Below are positions 36,119 to 45,465 of a DNA stretch of 64,000 bases, one piece after another. Source of the stretch: Streptomyces seoulensis (GTDB taxonomy: Bacteria > Actinomycetota > Actinomycetes > Streptomycetales > Streptomycetaceae); NCBI RefSeq assembly GCF_022846655.1, contig NZ_AP025667.1, forward strand, positions 3,881,001 through 3,945,000, in the 5' to 3' direction. The notes under the pieces were generated by a model. The model ran no database searches and was not told where the DNA came from. It saw only the letters and a list, made by a program, of their open reading frames with translations. The translations under genes and the position numbers were made by a program. Numbering within the stretch: position 1 is the stretch's first letter; every line of letters begins with the position of its first letter.

Positions 36119-36215
36119 TCCGCGTCGGCACCCCCCTCTCGACGTGGAGCGCGTGAGCGGGCACAGTGCTGCCGTGCGCGCCGGTCCGCGCGCCGGGAGT
36201 CGACGAGGAGTGCAC

Positions 36216-37559
36216 GTGAGTAGCTGGGCCGGCCGTACGGCCGCCGACATCGCCGCCGCCGTCCGCGAGAAGCGGGTCACTCCTCGTGGGGTGGTGGCGG
36301 AGCATCTCGCGCGGATCGCTGAACTGGACGGACGGGTCGGCGCGTTCCGCACCGTGCGCGCGGAGGCGGCCCTGGCGGAGGCGGACGAGGTCGGCGCCCG
36401 CCCGGATCTGGCCGGACTCCCGCTGGCCGGTGTGCCGGTGGCGGTGAAGGACAACCTCGGCGTGCGCGGCGAGTCCACCCGCAACGGCTCGGCCGCCACA
36501 CCGGACACCCCCGCCGCCGACGACCATGTGACCGTGGCCCGGCTGCGCGCGGCGGGCGCGGTGGTGGTGGGTCTGACGAACGTGCCCGAGCTGTGCGTGT
36601 TCGGCACCACCGAGGGCGTGTACGGCACGGCCCGCAGCCCCTGGGACCTGACCCGCACGGCCGGCGGCTCGTCCGGGGGCAGCGCGGCGGCGGTCGCGGC
36701 GGGTCTGGTGCCGCTGGCGCTCGGCAACGACGGCATGGGCTCGCTGCGCATCCCGGCGGCGGCCTGCGGTCTGGTGACGCTGAAGCCGGGTCACGGCGTG
36801 GTCCCGGCGGGCATCGGCCACGGCGACTGGTTCGGCATGTCGGAGAACGGCCCGCTGGCGACCACGGTCGAGGATCTGCGGCTGATGCTCGGGGTCCTGG
36901 CCGAGACCGCGTTCCCGGCACCGGAGGAGCGGGCGCCGAAGCGGATCGCGGCTGCGGTGCGCAGCCCGCTGGCCGGAGTGGGCGTGAGCGAGCCGTTCCG
37001 CTCCGCGGTCCGGGAGGCGGCGGGCCTGCTGAACGGCGCCGGGCACACGGTACGGCGGGCCGAGCCGCCCTACCCGCTCGACCTGGGCCTGACCGCGCTG
37101 CGGCACTGGACGGCCGGTACGGCGGTGGACTCGGCCGAGCTCGACCCGGCCCGGCTCGCCCGGCGCACCCGCACGCACGCGGCCGTCGGCCGGCGCTTCG
37201 TCCGCTCGGTGCGGACCGGCGAGACCCGCGACCGGCTGCGCGCCCGCCTGTTGCCGTTCTTCACCGAGTACGACGTGCTGCTCACCCCGGCGCTGGCCCG
37301 CCGCTCCCCCGCCGCCGCGCCCTGGCACGAGCGGAGCTGGCTCGCCAACGTGGCGGTCAACACGGCGAGTTCACCCTTCACCCCGGTGTGGAACCTGACC
37401 GGCTGGCCCGCGATGTCGGTGCCCTTCGGGGCGCTGCCGAGCGGCGCTCCGGCGGCGGTGCAGTTGGTGGGCCGTCCCGGCACGGAGGCGGAACTGCTGT
37501 CCGTCGCGGAGGACTTGGAGCGGCTGCGTCCCTGGACGCGTACGGCGCCGCTGGCCTAG
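36216..37559 (+). CDS. Amidase-signature family hydrolase
   Basis: A 447-residue enzyme with the Ser-cis-Ser-Lys triad context: Lys in VPVAVKDNLGV, the GGSSGGSAAAVAAG loop, and the nucleophile region LGNDGMGSLRIPAAACG. The usual consensus at the last site is D-x-x-G-S-I-R-x-P, so Ser is kept with small changes. It cleaves an amide or carries out a transamidation on an unknown substrate. The GTG at 36216 follows GACGAGGAG. Its stop lies in the first of three 21-bp tandem repeats. Confidence 0.9.
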   Translation: MSSWAGRTAADIAAAVREKRVTPRGVVAEHLARIAELDGRVGAFRTVRAEAALAEADEVGARPDLAGLPLAGVPVAVKDNLGVRGESTRNGSAATPDTPAADDHVTVARLRAAGAVVVGLTNVPELCVFGTTEGVYGTARSPWDLTRTAGGSSGGSAAAVAAGLVPLALGNDGMGSLRIPAAACGLVTLKPGHGVVPAGIGHGDWFGMSENGPLATTVEDLRLMLGVLAETAFPAPEERAPKRIAAAVRSPLAGVGVSEPFRSAVREAAGLLNGAGHTVRRAEPPYPLDLGLTALRHWTAGTAVDSAELDPARLARRTRTHAAVGRRFVRSVRTGETRDRLRARLLPFFTEYDVLLTPALARRSPAAAPWHERSWLANVAVNTASSPFTPVWNLTGWPAMSVPFGALPSGAPAAVQLVGRPGTEAELLSVAEDLERLRPWTRTAPLA

Positions 37560-37615
37560 AGCACCTTGCGCACGGCCTAGAGAACCTTGCGCACGGCCTA
37601 GAGCACCTTGTGCAT
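37553..37615. repeat. Three tandem 21-bp repeats at a convergent gene junction
   Basis: Units GGCCTAGAGCACCTTGCGCAC (37553-37573), with A for C at one base in the second (37574-37594), and with two changes at the end of the third (37595-37615). Each unit contains TAG on the plus strand and, on the minus strand, the last codons plus stop of the GNAT gene (HKVL-stop in the third, RKVL-stop in the others). The amidase stop is the TAG of unit 1. Confidence 0.9.
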
Positions 37616-38080
37616 GATGTGCAGCCCGACCCTGCCGTCGCGGGGGTGGTCGAAGGCGTCCGGGACGGTGCCCAGGATGCTGAAGCCCAGGGAGGTCCAG
37701 AGGCGGACGGCGGGGTTGGTCTCGACGACGGCGTTGAAGACCATCGCGCTGAAGCCCTGGGCCTTCGCCTCGGCGAGGACGTGTTCGGCCAGTGCCCGGC
37801 CGACGCCACGCCCGGCCTGGTCGGGGTCGACCATGAAGCCGGCGTTGGCCACGTGCGCGGCGGGTCCGCCGTAGTTCGGGGTGAGGTAGGCCGAGCCGAG
37901 CAGGGCGCCGTCGGCGTCCTCGGCCACGTACACCCGTCCGGGTGACTTCATCCAGAGGGCGCGGGCGGCTTCCTCGGGGGTGCCGGGGTCCCAGGAGTAG
38001 GTGTCACCGGCGGAGACGATGCGGTGCCAGACGGGCCAGATGCGGGGCCAGTCCCCGGCCTCGGCTTCTCTGATCAGCAT
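37598..38080 (-). CDS. GNAT-family N-acetyltransferase
   Basis: A 160-residue acetyl-CoA-dependent acetyltransferase. It starts MLIREAEAGDWPRIWPVWH, has the acetyl-CoA loop VDPDQAGRGVGRALAEHVL (Q/R-x-x-G-x-G/A) and FNAVVETNPAVRLWTSLGF. Substrate unknown; the layout resembles phosphinothricin-type or aminoglycoside GNATs. Its last codons and stop lie in the third unit of the 21-bp repeat and are repeated twice more downstream. Confidence 0.88.
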   Translation of the reverse strand: MLIREAEAGDWPRIWPVWHRIVSAGDTYSWDPGTPEEAARALWMKSPGRVYVAEDADGALLGSAYLTPNYGGPAAHVANAGFMVDPDQAGRGVGRALAEHVLAEAKAQGFSAMVFNAVVETNPAVRLWTSLGFSILGTVPDAFDHPRDGRVGLHIMHKVL

Positions 38081-38132
38081 GGGCGTGAGTCTGTCACGCC
38101 CATGCGCCCGACGTCGCTGGGGCGGAAGGGGG

Positions 38133-38306
38133 TCAGTCCACGCTGGGCAGGATGTGGGGCTCCGCGAGGTCTTCCTCGTAGCCCGCCAGGCGGATCGGGG
38201 CGGAGCGAGCCCACACGTCCAGGCTGCCGAGTTCTCCGGGCCTGCGGCGGGAACGCTCCGTGCGTTCGTCGGGGCCCTGTTCGCCGTTCGTCTTCTCCGG
38301 TTTCAC
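38133..38306 (-). CDS. Small hypothetical protein, 57 residues
   Basis: GTG start at 38306 with a good AAGGAG 7 bases upstream. The charged N-terminal half (KPEKTNGEQGPDERTERSRR) is followed by ELGSLDVWARSAPIRLAGYE and a tail DLAEPHILPSVD. The charged leader, aromatic middle and acidic end look conserved rather than random, but I do not recognise the family. No enzyme gene typical of a modified peptide lies next to it. The region upstream to 38542 shows no other gene. Confidence 0.5.
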   Translation of the reverse strand: MKPEKTNGEQGPDERTERSRRRPGELGSLDVWARSAPIRLAGYEEDLAEPHILPSVD

Positions 38307-38542
38307 CGCGCACTCCTTATGTGTCGGATCACCCTCGGGGGCGTCCCGGACCTTCAGATTAACCAAATGAGCGGACCCGCGCTCGATAGGGAATGCAAAC
38401 AAGACGTAACTTCCGCACACCCGTCGCCCCCTCAATCCCCCTCAATATGGGGCTCTTTACCGCGAAGCGCATCCGCTGCGGGGGCCGTCGATTCACCCAC
38501 TCGGCCCAGTCCTGCGTCTGCCCGGCCGACGCCCCGTCATAC

Positions 38543-38583
38543 GACGGCGCGGCACCGGACCGAGGGTCCGATGCCGCGCCGTC
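38543..38583 (-). terminator. Strong terminator of the zinc-finger SDR gene
   Basis: A 12-bp outer stem GACGGCGCGGCA / TGCCGCGCCGTC enclosing a second GGACC/GGTCC pairing, 22 bases after the stop on the minus strand. Confidence 0.75.
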
Positions 38584-38604
38584 AGGTGGGAGAGGCGGGA
38601 GAGG

Positions 38605-40128
38605 TCACCACTTGCCGGGCGCGTAGTCCTTCATGAAGACGCCGTACAGGTCCTCGCCCTGCTCGCCGCGCACGATCGGGTCGTACACGCGGGCAGCGCC
38701 GTCGACCAGGTCCAGCGGGGCGTGGAAACCGGCCTCGGCCAGGCGCAGTTTGTCGTAGTGCGGGCGCTCGTCGGTGATCCAGCCGGTGTCGACCGAGGTC
38801 ATGAGGATGCGGTCGGTGTCGAACATCTCCTGGCCGCTGGTCCGGGTCACCATGTTCATCGCGGCCTTGGCCGCGTTGGTGTTGGGGTGGCCGGCGCCCT
38901 TGTAACCGCGGGCGAAGACGCCCTCCATCGCCGAGACGTTCACGACGTACGCGCGCCCGTTGGCCGCCTGCTTCGCGGCGGCCGCCATGGCCGGGCGGAG
39001 CTTGCTGATCAGGATGAACGGCGCGGTGTAGTTGCAGAGCTGGGTCTCCAGCAGTTCCACGGGGGAGATCTGCTCGATGGACTGCACCCAGGTGTTGGTG
39101 TCGACGACGTCGGGCAGCAGGCCGCCCGCGTCGATGGCGGTGCCGTCGAGGTGCCGGGCGACGCTGGCGTTGCCCGCGACCAGGGCCAGGTCGGCGACCT
39201 TCTGGGCCTCCAGGCCGCTGGTGCCGACGGGCAGCGCGGCCAGACCGTCGACCGCGCCGGAGTTGAAGGCGCCGATGACGTGGTGGGCGGGGAGCTCACC
39301 GGCGGGCAGCGGGGCGCTCTCGCCGTCGACCAGGGCCGCGTAGGCGGAGGGCAGCCGGCGCACGGTCTGCGTCGCGTTGTTGATCAGGATGTCCAGCGGT
39401 CCCGCCTCGGCGACCTGGTCCGCGAGGGCGACCGCCTGGGCCGGGTCGCGCAGGTCGATGCCGACGACCTCCAGGCGGTGCATCCACTCCGCCGAGTCCT
39501 CCATCGCCTTGAAGCGGCGGATGGCGTCCTTGGGGAACCGGGTGGTGATCGTGGTGTGGGCGCCGTCGCGCAGCAGCATCAGCGCGATGTACATGCCGAT
39601 CTTGGCCCGGCCGCCGGTGAGCAGGGCACGCTTGCCGGTGAGGTCGGCGCGGGCCTCGCGGCGGGTGCGGTTCTCGGTGGCGCAGCCCTGGCAGAGCTGG
39701 TGGTAGAAGTAGTCGACCTCGGTGTACCGCTGCTTGCAGATGTAGCAGGAGCGGGGGCGCTGGAGTATGCCCGCGATCCGGCCGGCCTCGATCTTGGACG
39801 TGGGCAGGATGCCCTCGGTCTCGTCGTCGATGCGCTCGGCGGAGCCGGTGGCGGTGGCCTCGGTGACGTTACGGTCGTGCGCGGTCTTGGCGGCCCGGCG
39901 CTCCTGGCGGCGGCGCTGCTTGACCGTGCGGTAGATGTGCGAGGTGGCACGGCGGACCTGGATGGCGTCGGGGTGGTCGACGTCGATCCGGTCGAGCTCC
40001 TCCAGCACGCTCAGGCAGACGGCCAGGCGCTCCGGGTCGATCCCCGGCCCGTACACGACCTCGTCCACGGCCGTCGCGTCCGCGGACACCGCGTCCGTGG
40101 ACGCCGAGCCGCCTTCTGTCACCGTCAT
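38605..40128 (-). CDS. Zinc-finger-containing SDR-family oxidoreductase, 507 residues
   Basis: A two-part protein. Residues 1-150 are helical and charged and carry a Cys4 element C128-x2-C131-x14-C146-x2-C149 (CYICKQ...CQGC). Residues about 160-507 are an SDR: ALLTGGRAKIGMYIALMLL for the cofactor, DILINNATQT and VNVSAMEG with the catalytic Ser near 399. The expected Tyr of Y-x3-K is not present; the aligned stretch reads T417-N-A-A-K421, and the nearest Tyr is Y409. The NNAG motif is NNAT. Function unknown. The ATG at 40128 is used, and a strong terminator follows. Confidence 0.88.
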   Translation of the reverse strand: MTVTEGGSASTDAVSADATAVDEVVYGPGIDPERLAVCLSVLEELDRIDVDHPDAIQVRRATSHIYRTVKQRRRQERRAAKTAHDRNVTEATATGSAERIDDETEGILPTSKIEAGRIAGILQRPRSCYICKQRYTEVDYFYHQLCQGCATENRTRREARADLTGKRALLTGGRAKIGMYIALMLLRDGAHTTITTRFPKDAIRRFKAMEDSAEWMHRLEVVGIDLRDPAQAVALADQVAEAGPLDILINNATQTVRRLPSAYAALVDGESAPLPAGELPAHHVIGAFNSGAVDGLAALPVGTSGLEAQKVADLALVAGNASVARHLDGTAIDAGGLLPDVVDTNTWVQSIEQISPVELLETQLCNYTAPFILISKLRPAMAAAAKQAANGRAYVVNVSAMEGVFARGYKGAGHPNTNAAKAAMNMVTRTSGQEMFDTDRILMTSVDTGWITDERPHYDKLRLAEAGFHAPLDLVDGAARVYDPIVRGEQGEDLYGVFMKDYAPGKW

Positions 40129-40265
40129 CGCGCTGCCGCTTCCCTGATCACCCGCGCGGGGGCATGGGCGCGCCCGCTGTCGAACGGGGAATTTTACGGA
40201 GCGCCGGGCCCCTGGACCAAACCCGCACCGGTGGCGGGCGACCCGGGGGCCGGGAACGGCCAAGG

Positions 40266-41597
40266 TCAGACCTCGCAGGCTGTGAGCAGCATCTCCATCT
40301 CGTCGGTGAGCGCGCGGGCCAGCACGTCGAGGTCGGGCACCGCGCGGGCGTCCGCGACGAGCCCGTAGTGGACGCGCCCCCGGTAGGTGGAGACGGCCAC
40401 GGCCAGGGACTGGCCGGGGGCGAGCGGGGCGAGCGGGAAGACCTCGGCCAGCTCGTGGCCGCCGAGCTTCAGGCCGATGCCGGGCAGCGGGACGCTGGTG
40501 ACGAGGATGTCGAACCAGAGCCGGGCCGCCTGCCCGACCAGCGGTCCGCCGAGCCGGTGCCCGAGCGCGGGGACGTGGTCGGCGAGCAGGGCGACGGCGC
40601 CCGCGCCCCGGTCGGCGCCCGCGTCCTTGTTGCGGAGCATCGCGGCGCGCACCGTCTCCAGCCGGGCCAGCGGGTCGGGGTCGGCGACCGGGAGCCGCAT
40701 CAGGTACCCGGAGAGCCGGTTGCCCTGCGGCTGGGCGGTGCGCGGGCGGCGCCGGGACACCGGGATGAGGGCGCGCGGGGCGACACCCTCGCTGCCGTCC
40801 CCGCGCTCCTCCAGCCAGCGGCGCAGGGCACCGGCGACCACGGCGATCAGTACGTCGTTCACCGTGCCCCCGGCGCTCTTGCGGACCCGGTGCACGTCGT
40901 CGATGTCGAGCACGGCCCCGGCGGTGCGACGGGTGCCGCTGGGCGCGGAGGCCAGCGCCGGGGCGGGGCGCATGCCGAGGGTGGAGCGGGCCAGCGAGGC
41001 GCCGATGTCCAGGGCCCGGCCCATGTCGGAGACGGCACCCCTGACCAGGTCGGGGACGCGTCCGGGCAGCGTGCGCACCTCGGAGAGCAGGCCGGGCCGC
41101 TGCTCGGCGGGGCGCGGGCCGCGTTCGGGCAGGTCGACGGGGTCGAGCAGGGAGGCGGCCAGCTTCAGGGCGCGCAGGCCGTCGGCGAGGGCGTGGTGGA
41201 ACTTGAACAGCACGGCGAAGGACACCCCGTCCGCGCCGGGCAGCACATGCGCCTCCCACGGCGGCCGTCCGCGCCTGAGGGGGCGCTGCATGAGCCGTCC
41301 CGCCATGCCCTGGAAGTCGTCGGTCGGGGCGTGCAGCCGCACGTGGTCCAGCGGGTCGAAGTCCGGTACGGGCTCGCGGGTGGCGCCGCCGAAGGCGAGG
41401 GGCTGCCAGACGTCGCGGATGCGCATGCGCAGGCCGGGGACGGCGGCGGCGCGGGAGGCCAGCAGATCGGCGGCGTGCGCGCCGGCGGCGGGCGACCGCG
41501 TGGCGAAGACGCCGAGCGCGCCGAGGTGCATGGGATACCGGGCGGACTCCATGTTCCAGAAGGCGAGGTCGAGAGGGGCGAGCAGATCGGAAGTCAA
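40266..41597 (-). CDS. Wax ester synthase / diacylglycerol acyltransferase (WS/DGAT)
   Basis: This makes triacylglycerol or wax ester from acyl-CoA, at lipid bodies on the membrane. Marks are SDLLAPLDLAFWNMESARYPMHLGAL at the start, the catalytic FKFHHALADGLRAL (H-H-x3-D-G), RALIPVSRR, and the C-terminal NVPG-like region TSVPLPGIGLKLGG. It is 443 residues from a TTG at 41597, which has GAGG 7 bases upstream; an ATG at 41672 is less likely. The position fits SCO0958, the main DGAT of S. coelicolor (from memory). Confidence 0.92.
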   Translation of the reverse strand: MTSDLLAPLDLAFWNMESARYPMHLGALGVFATRSPAAGAHAADLLASRAAAVPGLRMRIRDVWQPLAFGGATREPVPDFDPLDHVRLHAPTDDFQGMAGRLMQRPLRRGRPPWEAHVLPGADGVSFAVLFKFHHALADGLRALKLAASLLDPVDLPERGPRPAEQRPGLLSEVRTLPGRVPDLVRGAVSDMGRALDIGASLARSTLGMRPAPALASAPSGTRRTAGAVLDIDDVHRVRKSAGGTVNDVLIAVVAGALRRWLEERGDGSEGVAPRALIPVSRRRPRTAQPQGNRLSGYLMRLPVADPDPLARLETVRAAMLRNKDAGADRGAGAVALLADHVPALGHRLGGPLVGQAARLWFDILVTSVPLPGIGLKLGGHELAEVFPLAPLAPGQSLAVAVSTYRGRVHYGLVADARAVPDLDVLARALTDEMEMLLTACEV

Positions 41598-41657
41598 GGC
41601 GTGCCTCGCGTCGTCGACGGGTGGGTCTGCTGTCTGTCCCCGAGTCAATCCCCGAAT

Positions 41658-41683
41658 CCTGATTACGGTCAAGTGTGATCAGG
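41658..41683 (-). promoter_or_regulatory. Dyad CCTGAT-N14-ATCAGG upstream of the WS/DGAT gene
   Basis: A perfect 6+6 inverted repeat lies 61 bp before the TTG. A TTGACC box (minus strand) occurs inside the dyad and is a candidate -35 element. A regulator is inferred, none is identified. Confidence 0.35.
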
Positions 41684-41707
41684 TTACGCTCAGTTAACAG
41701 CAGATAA

Positions 41708-41735
41708 AGTCCCGCCCTCCGAGAAGGGCGGGACT
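41708..41735 (-). terminator. Terminator after the GH92 gene
   Basis: An 11-bp stem AGTCCCGCCCT / AGGGCGGGACT with a 6-nt loop; on the minus strand it is followed by TTTATCTG. It is 16 bases past the stop. Confidence 0.85.
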
Positions 41736-41750
41736 CGGCAGACCCGGAGG

Positions 41751-44069
41751 TCACTTCAGTGCGGGGGGTGCCGCGTCGGGTGCCGTGCCCCACCCGGACG
41801 GGCGCGGGCCGACCGTGAACGCGAGCGTCCGCAGCGAGCGCAGCGCGCGGGTCGTCAGGTACGTGCGCTCGTGCGCTCTGCGGTCGGTGCGGACGGTCTG
41901 GATGTAGCGGTCGGCGGCCGAGGTGCCGGGTGCGGTGACGGTGAGGGCGCCGGTGGGCCAGTAGCGGCGGTCCAGGGTGAGGTCGACGCGGTCGAAGACG
42001 GGGGTGGACAGGCCCCAGGTGTCGTGGCCGGGCTGGACCGGGAAGACGCCGATGGAGGTCAGCACGTTCCAGGCGGACATGGTGCCGAGGTCGTCGTTGC
42101 CGGTCATGCCGGTCGGGGTGTCGGTGAACAGGGTCAGCGCGGCGTGCACCACGTCGGTGGTCTTCCAGGGCTGGCCGGTGGACAGGTAGGTGTAGGGGGC
42201 GATCAGGTCGGGTTCGTTCTGCGGGTTGTACTTGTCGGCGTTGTAGTAGTCGTACGGGTCGCCGTGCACCCACACCTGGCGGGCGGTCAGTTCGGGGTCG
42301 GCGAGCAGCCTGTCGTAGGCGAAGAAGGTGTCCAGGCGCCGTTCGGCCGCGGCCTTGCCGCCGATCAGGCCGATCATGCCGGGCAGGTCCTGGGGCACCA
42401 GCCACTGGTACTGCCAGGCGGTGCCCTCGTGGAAGCCGGTGCCCCGGGCGGGGTCGGCGGAGCCGGTGAAGGCGCCGGAGGCGTCGCGCGCGCGGAAGAA
42501 GCCGGTGGCGGGGTCGAAGAGGTTGCGGTAGTTCCGGGACCGGGCGGCGAAGCGGGCGGCGTCGCCGTGGTGGCCGAGGGCGCGGGCCATCTGGGCGAGC
42601 ATGGCGTCGGAGAGGGCGTACTCCAGGGTGGCGGAGGCGCCGAAGTGGTAGTCGGAGTCACCGACCTTGGCGTAGGGACGGCCCTTGATGTAGGGCGCGA
42701 AACCGTGCGCCAGGTACTCGGCGTTGGCCTCGCGGCCGACCCCCGGGAAGGCGGTGGGCGGCACGCCGTCGGCGTTCTTCCTGAGTGCCTCGTAGGCCCG
42801 GTCCTCGAAGCCCTTCAGCAGGCCGAGATGGAAGGCGGTGGTGAGGAAGGGGGTCACCGGGTCGCCGGTCATGATGTTGGTCTCGACCGCGCCGTACCCC
42901 CACTTGGGCAGCCAGCCGCCGTCCTCGTCGATCCGCACCACGGAGCGCGCCATGTCACGGGCCTCGCGCGGGGCGAGCAGGCCCAGGAGCTGCGCCTGGG
43001 TGCGGTAGGTGTCCCACAGGGACCAGTTCTGGTAGTAGGTGAAGCCCCGTGCGCGGTGCGGCCTCTGGTCCCAGCCGAGATAGCGGCCGTCGGCGTCGCT
43101 GCCGATGTTGGGCGCGAGGAACGAGCGGTAGAGCGAGGAGTAGAAGGTGCGGCGCAGCGCCGGGTCGCCGCCGCGCACCCGGACGGTCGCCAGCCTGCGT
43201 TCCCACGCCTCGCGGGCCCGCCGTCGCACGGTGTCGAAGGACGGGCCGCCCTCGGCGCGCAGGTTGGCGGCGGCGCCGCGCGCGTCGACGTAGGACAGGG
43301 CGGTGGTCGCCTCGACGGTGCGGTCCTCGGTGGTGTCGAAGCGGACGTACGCCCCGCCCGTCCCGCTCCGCGCCCCGGCCGTGACCGCGCCGGCGTCCCA
43401 GGCGCCGAACGCGGTGAAGGGCCTGTCGAACCGGGTGACGGTGTAGACGGTGTACGGGCCGGTGTCCCGGCAGAAGCCGTGGCCGGAGATCTTCGTGCGT
43501 ACGGTGCGGTCGTCGAGGATCTCCACCTCGGCGCCGCCCGGCTTGTGCAGCGACTGGGCGGCGTTGAGCAGGACGTTGGCCTGCTTCGTGGCCGGGAAGG
43601 TGTAGCGCTGGACGCCGGTGCGGGCGGTGGCGGTGAGTTCGGCGCGGATGCCGGTGCCGAGGCCGACGCGGTAGTAGCCGGGGCTCGCCTCCTCGTCGTC
43701 GTGGGAGAAGGCGGCGGCGTAGCGGGCGTTGTCGGTGGCGGTGACCTCGCCGGTGGTGGGCAGCACGGGCAGGTCGCCGCCGATGCGGCAGCCGACGCCG
43801 GAGACATGGAGCAGGGAGAAGCCGCGGATGTGGTCGTGGGTGTGGTCGTAGCCCGTTCTGTGCCCGGTGTCCGGGGAGAGCTGCACCATGCCGAACGGCA
43901 CGGCCGCGCCGGGGAAGGTGTTGCCCTCGTTCTGGGTCCCGATGAACGGGTTGACCAGATCGGTGAGGTGGCCGTCGGACGGTTCGGCCGCGCGGGCGGG
44001 GGTGGCGGCCAGCGCTGACGCTGCCATCACCCCGGCCAGGCACAGCCGGGTGCGCCGGGTCCCTCTCAT
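41751..44069 (-). CDS. Secreted GH92 alpha-1,2-mannosidase
   Basis: A 772-residue calcium-dependent exo-mannosidase. It has a signal peptide (LCLAGVMAASALAATPARAAEP), the N-terminal domain VNPFIGTQNEGNTFPGAAVPFGMVQLSPDTG, and the catalytic domain with TYYQNWSLWDTYRTQ, GCRIGGDLP and TGNDDLGTMSAWNVLTSIGVFPV. Family members trim mannose from N-glycans or fungal and yeast mannoprotein. No carbohydrate-binding module is attached. It reads toward the WS/DGAT gene and is probably a single-gene transcript. Confidence 0.93.
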   Translation of the reverse strand: MRGTRRTRLCLAGVMAASALAATPARAAEPSDGHLTDLVNPFIGTQNEGNTFPGAAVPFGMVQLSPDTGHRTGYDHTHDHIRGFSLLHVSGVGCRIGGDLPVLPTTGEVTATDNARYAAAFSHDDEEASPGYYRVGLGTGIRAELTATARTGVQRYTFPATKQANVLLNAAQSLHKPGGAEVEILDDRTVRTKISGHGFCRDTGPYTVYTVTRFDRPFTAFGAWDAGAVTAGARSGTGGAYVRFDTTEDRTVEATTALSYVDARGAAANLRAEGGPSFDTVRRRAREAWERRLATVRVRGGDPALRRTFYSSLYRSFLAPNIGSDADGRYLGWDQRPHRARGFTYYQNWSLWDTYRTQAQLLGLLAPREARDMARSVVRIDEDGGWLPKWGYGAVETNIMTGDPVTPFLTTAFHLGLLKGFEDRAYEALRKNADGVPPTAFPGVGREANAEYLAHGFAPYIKGRPYAKVGDSDYHFGASATLEYALSDAMLAQMARALGHHGDAARFAARSRNYRNLFDPATGFFRARDASGAFTGSADPARGTGFHEGTAWQYQWLVPQDLPGMIGLIGGKAAAERRLDTFFAYDRLLADPELTARQVWVHGDPYDYYNADKYNPQNEPDLIAPYTYLSTGQPWKTTDVVHAALTLFTDTPTGMTGNDDLGTMSAWNVLTSIGVFPVQPGHDTWGLSTPVFDRVDLTLDRRYWPTGALTVTAPGTSAADRYIQTVRTDRRAHERTYLTTRALRSLRTLAFTVGPRPSGWGTAPDAAPPALK

Positions 44070-44192
44070 GTCGGATGACCTCCGCTGGTTCGACGTCGTT
44101 GCCAGCATCGTGCGGGGCGGACGGCGTGAACCGGGACATCCGGGACGGTTCGAGGGCGGCGCGTCGCGGGCTCGGGTGTGCCTGGCGGCGGG

Positions 44193-45413
44193 TCAGGTGA
44201 CGAGCTGGCCCTTGCCCAGGGCGATCACCCCGCCCTGGGAGACGGTGTACAGCTCGGCGTCGCGGTCGGGGTTGACGCCGATGGTCGCGCCGGGCGGCAC
44301 CTCCACGTTCTTGTCCAGCACGGCGCCCCGCACCACCGCGCCCCGGCCGACGCGCACGTTGTCGTGCAGCACCGAGCCCTGGACGACCGCGCCGGGGTCG
44401 ACCCGTACACCGGGCGAGAGCACCGAGCGGCTGACCTGGCCGCGGATCAGGCAGCCGGCGCTGATGATGGACTCGCTGGCGATGCCGCCCGCGCTGAACC
44501 GGGCCGGGGAGAGCTGGCCCGAGTGCGTGTAGATGGGCCACTGCCGGTTGTACAGGTTGAAGGCGGGGCGCTCGGCTATCAGGTCCATGTGGGACTCGTA
44601 GTAGGCGTCGAGCGTGCCCACGTCCCGCCAGTAGCCCTGGTCGCGGGTGGTCTCGCCGGGGACGTGGTTGTCCTGGAAGTCGTAGAGCTGGGCCTCGCCG
44701 CGGCCGGTGAGCTGGGGCAGGATCGAGCCGCCCATGTCGTGCGCGGACTGCTCGTCCTCGGCGTCCCGCTGGAGGGCCTCGATGAGGACCTTGGTGGTGA
44801 AGACGTAGTTGCCCATGGAGGCGAAGACGCTGGCCGGGTCGTCGGGCAGGCCGGGCGGGTCGGTGGGCTTCTCCAGGAAGCGCTGGACCGTGCGGCCGTC
44901 CGAGCCCGGTGTGATCACACCGAACGACGAGGACTCCGAGCGCGGCACCCGGATACCGGCGACGGTGACGCCCGCGCCGCCCTCGATGTGCTGGTGGAGC
45001 ATCTGGCGGGGGTCCATGCGGTAGACGTGGTCGGCGCCGAACACCGCCACGTACTCGGGCTGTTCGTCGTGGACCAGGTTCAGCGACTGGAGGATGGCGT
45101 CGGCGCTGCCGAGGTACCAGCGCGGGCCGAGGCGCTGCTGGGCGGGGACAGGGGTGACGTAGTTGCCGAGCAGGCTGGACATCCGCCAGGTGGTGGTGAC
45201 GTGCCGGTCCAGCGAGTGCGACTTGTACTGGGTGAGCACGCAGATGCGCAGCACGTCGGCGTTGACCAGGTTGGACAGGACGAAGTCGACCAGCCGGTAG
45301 GTGCCGCCGAAGGTGACCGCGGGTTTGGCCCGGTCCGTGGTGAGCGGCATCAGCCGCTTGCCCTCACCGCCGGCCAGCACGATCCCGAGAACCGAAGGAC
45401 CTCCTCGGCGCAT
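44193..45413 (-). CDS. glgC: Glucose-1-phosphate adenylyltransferase
   Basis: Makes ADP-glucose from ATP and glucose 1-phosphate. It shows [39 protein letters not shown] at the start, VYRMDPRQM with the catalytic Asp, the [19 protein letters not shown] site and a left-handed beta-helix C-terminus with repeated hexapeptides ([19 protein letters not shown]). It is 406 residues. It lies 52 bp downstream of the glycogen synthase-type gene on the same strand, probably one operon supplying and using ADP-glucose. Confidence 0.95.
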   Translation of the reverse strand: MRRGGPSVLGIVLAGGEGKRLMPLTTDRAKPAVTFGGTYRLVDFVLSNLVNADVLRICVLTQYKSHSLDRHVTTTWRMSSLLGNYVTPVPAQQRLGPRWYLGSADAILQSLNLVHDEQPEYVAVFGADHVYRMDPRQMLHQHIEGGAGVTVAGIRVPRSESSSFGVITPGSDGRTVQRFLEKPTDPPGLPDDPASVFASMGNYVFTTKVLIEALQRDAEDEQSAHDMGGSILPQLTGRGEAQLYDFQDNHVPGETTRDQGYWRDVGTLDAYYESHMDLIAERPAFNLYNRQWPIYTHSGQLSPARFSAGGIASESIISAGCLIRGQVSRSVLSPGVRVDPGAVVQGSVLHDNVRVGRGAVVRGAVLDKNVEVPPGATIGVNPDRDAELYTVSQGGVIALGKGQLVT

Positions 45414-45465
45414 GGCGCCTCCCCTCCCCTTGGTTGAACCCACTGATGCCCTGGCAGGGGGCGGA

